From Druceiella hillmani (taxonomy: Eukaryota > Arthropoda > Insecta > Lepidoptera > Hepialidae): a DNA stretch of 64,000 bases. Position numbers and translations under genes: made by a program. The number at the start of each line of letters is the position of its first letter. The first letter of the stretch is position 1. The notes beneath the pieces were generated by a model. The model ran no database searches, was not told the origin of the DNA, and saw nothing but the letters and a program-made list of their open reading frames with translations. Positions 61,950 through 64,000 of the stretch are shown in pieces. Location of the stretch: the NCBI GenBank assembly GCA_039881145.1, contig JAYKKI010000016.1, forward strand, positions 6,163,001 through 6,227,000, written 5' to 3'.

Positions 61950-63520
61950 ACTTTTATTTTCGTAGCATGCTTAACTGGGATTCGGCACATGAAATAGTAA
62001 AACTTGTCAATATAAGCTAATAACATTATTTGATGAAAGAAGGAAATTCACCTCGCATATAAAAGAATGCAGGTGAGATGCATGTGGCAATTCTTGCCCT
62101 TCCGAATACCTTATAAAACTTTGGCTAAAACAGTTTAAACACAGACCTATGAGCCTGGAAGACAAACTTGGGAAAAATTAAAGGAAATACGGCTAAAGTA
62201 AATGAATTAATTCCCGCAGACTGGCAAATTAAGCTATGGGAAATGGCTTGACATATGGGCATTAGCAAGGAAAGTAAGAATGAAGTTATTCATGGACATT
62301 TGGGGATTTCAAGAGTTCCCTGAATGTTAATGCTGTTGCAAATTTAAAACATTTCAAATTATCTGCATAGAAGTCAATGTAAACAGGAAGAAATTTTGTT
62401 TAGAGCAGTCACCTGTGATGAAACCTGAACGCATCAGTCGAATCTTGAAAGTAAACAGGAAACACAAAAGTGGAAATTCCAAGATATAGAAAGAATTATA
62501 AAAACGATTTCAATTATGAGTTTCTTCACCAATACAATTCTTTATAAACCATTAACAAATATTCTTTATTTTCTGTAATAAAGTGTAAAAGTAAAGCCGA
62601 AGTGACTGAGGACTAAAGTTTGCTTATACTTTTACTGAAATATACGTGCCATACAATTCTTTCAAAAAAATAAAGATATAGTCCATGAGCTGTCAGGCAT
62701 TTTGAGGCATGGGTTTTGGGTCCATAAAAATAGTATTATTTGATAATTTTTAAATGTCTAAACAATGAGTGGCTAACCTGGCTGAATGGTTACAGTTTCA
62801 AAGCAGCCTTTGAATCTTTTGATTTGTAAAAAATTAAATAATTTAATACCTGTTGGGACATTTTAGATTTTAATGACATTCATTTTACAATTTTTTAAGC
62901 GAATAACGAATTTTGGTTGGTTTTCAGATGTAACAAGGCTAGTTATAGATTGTGTTTTTTTTAAATTCCAATAGGCCTGCTGAAATTTTTCTAGAATTAT
63001 TATTGTACATTATACATGAAATATACAAACATTACCACAGTTTTAATTATGTGGCAGGTGATTAAAAAAATTTCATATGGATGCATGAAGCTTGAGTGTG
63101 AAGTATTACGAGTATATATGTGCGTGAGGGAGACGTATATCTACTGCTGTCTTAAACGTCTTGTGTCTGATTAGCTGTCTGAAAAATCACGTGACTAAGA
63201 GATATAGTACATATAACGGGGACTACTATGAGCATTTTTAGTTTCTCATGTTCTATTTAGCATAATAATATTACCAAGCTTAATAATATTACCAAGAATG
63301 AAATTATTTCAATTTGTAAATTAAAAAATTCAAGAGCCAGTTAGGGACTGCGACCTTTCTGCCAGGTTGATCATTCATTATTCAGACATTGACAAATTTT
63401 CAAAATTAAAATACTTTAACGTGCCTAAAACACATACCCTATAAGTGGCTAAAAGCTCTTCTACTAGAAGCTCTTACAAGCGGCTAAACATTGGATTTTA
63501 AATCATTTCAGATATAAAAA
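61950..63520. other. Intron of the minus-strand gene, no recognised feature
   Basis: Between the 66-bp repeat and the upstream exon. The part at 62050-62500 is less A/T-rich and may hold an old transposon scrap, but no protein motif could be assigned on either strand. Confidence 0.4.
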
Positions 63521-63535
63521 TTAATTTTGACATAC

Positions 63536-64000
63536 CTTCTTTTGATCATTTTTGGGCTTGTAGCTAGCATAAATTCTTATAACTGGTTCGCCGGTTTTTT
63601 CATCAACTGTTACATTAGAATATACTTGAGTTGTTGTTTCTGAATCAACTGTATCAGTTTTTAGATCCAGTGTTATAGGTTTTTTCTCAACTGGTGGTTC
63701 AGTCACATTTTCTACTATTTCTTCCTGTTCAAATTTTGGTAATGGTATACTTTCATTGACTGTACTAATTACAGGAACATTAGTAGATTCTGCAGCTTCT
63801 GAATTAGCCAATGATATATCATTTGGTGTATTTAATGTTTCGTTCTGCTTACTTATCACAGATTCAAGGATTGATTCAGTGGTTGGTTTAGCAAATGGTA
63901 CTCCATGTAAAGGTTTTAATACATCATTACTCGTTCTGTTTGATTTGGGAAGTGGATCTTGGGCAAAATATGGTACAAGTTCAGGAGGAACTTTTGTGTT
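63536..64000 (-). CDS. Internal exon of unrecognised minus-strand gene, runs off the edge
   Basis: Open on the minus strand from the window edge (64000) to 63536, 155 codons, then donor AAGAAG|GTATGT. It begins NTKVPPELVPYFAQDPLPKS and ends TGEPVIRIYASYKPKNDQKK. It is rich in Glu, Thr, Ser, Val and Pro, with no hydrophobic core and no predicted membrane span, so it looks like a disordered region. It has five N-X-S/T sequons (NRT, NET, NES and NVT twice). This would fit a secreted or extracellular protein, but no signal peptide is in view. Reading past the donor ends after four codons. Function unknown. Confidence 0.8.

Overview
This window is eukaryotic and almost certainly insect nuclear DNA. 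It is strongly A/T-rich, its genes are split by GT-AG introns, microsatellites are common, and decayed transposons of typical arthropod type (mariner, pogo, piggyBac, gypsy, LINE) lie everywhere. The order or species cannot be fixed from the sequence. Only two host genes can be supported. No prokaryotic-style feature (operon, CRISPR, RBS) is present.

Region 1 (1 to about 31.3 kb) holds four head-to-tail, diverged copies of one long non-coding repeat unit. In an arbitrary register they start at 1, 6241, 15228 and 23144. The copies differ by later events: a 666-bp insertion in copy A; a 141/147-bp minisatellite expansion, a perfect-looking hairpin and an insect-type dispersed element in copy B; a 1.2-kb inverted self-duplication in copy C; and in copy D a dead mariner-like element plus a short-LTR gypsy retrotransposon. 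Short open frames here are by-products of A/T-rich or repeated DNA.

Region 2 (31.3 to 37 kb) is intergenic. It holds a broken pogo-like transposase, about four copies of a 190-bp satellite, and then about 3 kb with nothing recognisable.

Region 3 (37.1 to 55.2 kb, + strand) is a complete methionine aminopeptidase 1 gene in six exons (378 codons plus stop). It has the N-terminal C6H2 zinc finger and all five metal ligands. Its introns are loaded with dead elements: a LINE reverse transcriptase and an unidentified coding-like fragment (intron 2), microsatellites and a dispersed repeat (introns 3 and 4), a LINE tail and a TTAA-flanked piggyBac derivative (intron 4), and an antisense transposase-like gene with subterminal motifs (intron 5).

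Region 4 (55.2 to 60.7 kb) is intergenic, with one mariner relic. Region 5 (60.8 to 64 kb, - strand) holds the last two exons of an unrecognised protein gene that converges on METAP1 and runs off the right edge. Its intron carries a 66-bp tandem repeat.

There is no gene network to describe. METAP1 is a housekeeping enzyme, the minus-strand gene is of unknown role, and everything else is repeat or transposon debris. The least explained items are the 6-9 kb tandem macro-repeat with its internal palindrome and the antisense element in METAP1 intron 5. All alignments and positions were made by eye.
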